A stretch of DNA of 10,367 nucleotides from Amoebophrya sp. AT5.2 (taxonomy: Eukaryota > Sar > Dinophyceae > Syndiniales > Amoebophryaceae), in assembly GCA_005223375.1 (NCBI GenBank), contig RXOD01006435.1:1-10367 (forward strand), given 5' to 3'. Position numbers and translations under genes: made by a program. Below the pieces are notes generated by a model that saw only the letters and a program-made list of their open reading frames with translations, ran no database searches and had not been told where the DNA came from. Position 1 is the stretch's first letter, and every line of letters starts with the position of its first letter. Positions 8,224 to 10,367 of this stretch are shown here, piece after piece.

Positions 8224-9559
8224 TCATCGGTGCTTCCGCAATGCTGCCACTTTTTTCGACTTTATGATGTCAGCCACCCGTTCCGCAAAATTTCCGTCGG
8301 TCACCTTGGCGAGCGATCCGCAATACCATTCCGTAATTCTCGGTCGCTGCACGTCGGGGCATTCCGGATAAACGTTGAGGGTCGATTTCCATTTTATGGA
8401 CCTTCAGTAATTGCATGCGATTTCGGCTCGAGGCTTCGCCCCTACATCGATTCCCCCTAGACTGCGGCTCGTTTCTAGTGATGAGGAACCACCTCAACAA
8501 AATAAATTCCAGGCCTCCGCCAGTACCTGCGTTTGATATTATTAGTGATGGTCCGACGCTCCTGCAGTAGAAGAGAGGCCTACTTCGAAAGTGCAAGAGA
8601 GTATAGGAGCAGCCAGAAAAATATGACCTAGCCGTCCGCGGAATCAGATGCTTCTCCGCAAGTTCCTCGAAGCCGATCACGAGCGTCCCGAAGAGCGACG
8701 GAGTGGACGCCGCCGCGGTTTTCCGGATGTGGAGGACCAACAAATCGGCATCGCTTGCCAAATATGGCAAGCCGTTCGATCTAAAAAATAAAACAGGTAT
8801 TGTACTTTAAACCTATCGCATCAGCATCGTTCCACATCGCATCAGCATCGTATGGTAGATTTTTATAAGATTCGCATACCTGACCAGATCCGCCCGGAGC
8901 CCTAAGACCTTCCCGTTTTTCTTCTTGACTTTGAGAACCTTCTCCTGCACACGCAAAGCCCTTCGCACCCCGTCAATCCGAGCAGACCAATCAGCCGCAC
9001 CGTATTCGTCCCCGCCATCTCCTGCCAGTTTCAGGCTGCCTCCCTTCATCCTTGTCCAAAACTGTTCCCGCATGGCCTGCTCCACGTACCGGCCCTGGCT
9101 CGTGATGGTCGTCATTTCGAGCTGTGCAGAAGTGTGTCCCTTTCCGTGGTCGTACGCGGCTCGTAAGGAGCTGGCAACCTCCTTGAGAGGTTTCCAGCTT
9201 TCGGCTGCCAATTCGGCTGACCCTATTGGTCTCGCCTGGTGCACCTCGACCGTGCACCCCTGTCCAGCCTTCTGGCTGGACATGGCTAGGACAACCATGT
9301 CATGGTATTTGCTTCTGTCGCTATTTAGTGAGGACTTCAGAAAGCGCAGCCAGCCGCCGTAGTTGTTTTCGCTGTACTTCAGCTGAACGCGAAGAAAGCG
9401 ATCTTGTGCCCCTCCTTTGGCACCCCTGCCGCTACGTGGGCGGATCGCAATGTCGGCCGATGTTTCGCTGATCCAGCGAGCCTCGAACCCCGAGGCAGTG
9501 AGAAACCGGTAGGCGAGAGCGCGCCCACGCTTCTCGATTTCGCGCGGAAGGTCTCCCAT
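8224..9559 (-). CDS. Gene 4: tandem PD-(D/E)XK nuclease-like protein, three exons, 336 aa
   Basis: Exons on the minus strand are 9559-8880, 8780-8628 and 8401-8224. Introns are 8879-8781 (CAG then GTATGC...TTTTTTAG) and 8627-8402 (GTCATA...CTGAAG), both phase 2; the joined frame is 1011 bases. The second donor is weak but the phase fits, and the last exon opens a clean frame ending in KSKKVAALRKHR. The N-terminal half has a helix with Glu (REIEKRGRALAYRFL), then D36 in SADIAIR, then Q59-x-K61 in FLRVQLKYS, then the strand HDMVVLAMS. This is the order of a PD-(D/E)XK core with Gln replacing Glu, as known in Mrr-type nucleases. The second half repeats it: helix GRYVEQAMREQFW, D190 in AADWSAR, Q205-x-K207 in ALRVQEK, then strand SDADLLVLHI, which spans the first intron. 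Likely a metal-dependent DNA nuclease or a derivative. Substrate and role (mobile element, repair, defence) are unknown. It converges on gene 3. Confidence 0.72.
8815..8851. repeat. Two direct copies of a 16-base unit in gene 4 intron 1
   Basis: ATCGCATCAGCATCGT occurs at 8815-8830 and again at 8836-8851, a period of 21 bases. Both copies lie within the first intron of gene 4, which runs 8781-8879, and make up about a third of it. A recent small duplication is the simplest explanation. Confidence 0.8.
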
Positions 9560-9880
9560 GCTCCTGCTATATTTTGGGTCCTAGCCTAGGGCTGCACTAG
9601 TAGTGTGTTCTTATTTAGCTCCCGTGGTGCCTGCCTGGGGTTTCAAAATGCTATACTTTTAAAATGGCGCCCGCCGCAGAGCCTAGGCGAGGCGTTTTGG
9701 ATTGAGGTGCTCCGGTCGGCCGAACTGGTTGGGCATCGCGTAGACCATAGGCATTCGGGATCATTGTTGACCTTCGTTGTCGAGTCGTTTCTTTTCCACC
9801 ATTTCGGAGCTTCTCCGCTTCAGATTTTGAAGAAATGCAACGCCAAAAACAGGTATTTTTCCGCCGCCAGCCAGGGCCCT
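9560..9880. other. Upstream region of gene 4
   Basis: This is the 5' side of the minus-strand gene 4. No coding frame with the local codon bias was found. Small palindromes such as CACTAGTAGTG (about 9596-9606) occur. It presumably holds the gene 4 promoter and leader, but nothing specific can be pointed to. Confidence 0.4.
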
Positions 9881-10054
9881 ACGGCGGCGTTACGACCCGG
9901 GGCCCCTCGACACCAAGATGTAGAAGAGCAGGCTGCGGAGCAGTTGGCGGATCCACGGCAACGACGCGGCTCGGCGACCACAGGAATGAAGCTGGATCCT
10001 CCTACTTTTTCATTGGCATCACAAACTAACTAACTGGGCCAGCATCAGAATCAC
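9881..10054 (-). repeat. Right copy of inverted repeat pair (partner 253-421)
   Basis: The reverse complement of this block aligns with 253-421. The inner end 9881-9908 is a perfect 28-base match to 394-421. AAGCTGGATC (9989-9998) and CTCCTACTTTTTC just beyond match the middle block. The outer end, ACTGGGCCAGC through TCAC (10033-10054), matches the left copy apart from four bases missing here. The stretch between the two conserved blocks is 80 bases against 76 and is poorly conserved. No clear target-site duplication flanks the pair. Confidence 0.75.
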
Positions 10055-10367
10055 GCATCATTGAAAGTCATTCATTCATCAGGTCCCCAGGTCGTCCGCA
10101 GCCGCGGCCCGAAGCTTGTAGAAATCGCTGCCACATCTGGTTCCGATGCCTGGCTTGCGCGCAATCTGGTCAGGCATTTGAACCAGGTATGGCAACGACG
10201 AACGAACCAAACGATCCGCCGCCACCACGTGTCCTACTCCTCTGGATCAGCCTACATCCAGAACCGCTGCCGCGCCTGCTGTCGGAGGATCACCTGAACG
10301 CACACAATAGCCTTCAAGCACAAAATCTTTAAAGCTTTTCGTCGTTACCAGCTTTAACTCTCCGTTA
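10055..10367. other. Right flank, no gene seen
   Basis: Short open frames exist but none has a convincing start, length or codon bias. The only clear structure is the hairpin at 10137-10186, listed separately. The window ends in this stretch, so part of a gene beyond the edge cannot be excluded. Confidence 0.4.
10137..10186. repeat. Hairpin with 16-base arms
   Basis: CTGGTTCCGATGCCTG (10137-10152) pairs with CAGGCATTTGAACCAG (10171-10186) at 14 of 16 positions, around an 18-base loop containing GCGCGC. It lies 82 bases outside the right inverted-repeat copy. Another long hairpin sits outside the left copy (64-124), though the two are not similar in sequence. Confidence 0.65.

Noticed and set aside
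1..10367. Dinoflagellate spliced leader, CRISPR array, tRNA or rRNA
   Set aside because: I looked for the spliced-leader core, evenly spaced repeats and tRNA or rRNA signatures and saw none.

Overview
The window reads as nuclear DNA of a unicellular eukaryote, most likely an alga or other protist. Three of the four genes are broken by short introns (about 99-226 bp, nearly all GT...AG). Their exons join with matching phase and have strongly GC-rich third codon positions, while introns and intergenic DNA are richer in A/T. There is no bacterial-style operon with ribosome binding sites, no rRNA or tRNA, and no dinoflagellate spliced-leader sequence that I could see. I cannot name the organism.

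Layout. 1-944: non-coding DNA with a long imperfect hairpin (64-124), the left copy of a roughly 170-bp repeat (253-421), and a candidate untranslated intron (715-826). 945-2848: gene 1 (+), five exons, 423 aa, helical N-terminal half, Ser/Thr/Ala-rich linker and Lys-rich tail. 2849-3527: spacer with three consecutive hairpins. 3528-5054: gene 2 (+), four exons, about 371 aa. 5055-5267: spacer packed with hairpins and short repeats. 5268-7655: gene 3 (+), intronless, 795 aa, acidic near the N-terminus and with a nuclear-localisation-like KKRKL patch. 7656-8223: spacer between converging genes. 9559-8224: gene 4 (-), three exons, 336 aa, with what looks like two successive PD-(D/E)XK nuclease folds (D...QxK each). 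9560-10367: non-coding DNA with the right, inverted copy of the repeat (9881-10054) and another long hairpin (10137-10186).

How the parts may fit together. Genes 1-3 run in the same direction, and gene 4 converges on them. I recognise none of genes 1-3. All four genes lie between two inverted repeat copies that share a perfect 28-bp core and a second conserved block at matching spacing. This would fit a roughly 9.8-kb mobile or otherwise modular unit carrying a nuclease gene and three unknown proteins. I saw no target-site duplication, and the middle of the repeats has diverged, so two independent copies of a dispersed repeat remain equally possible.
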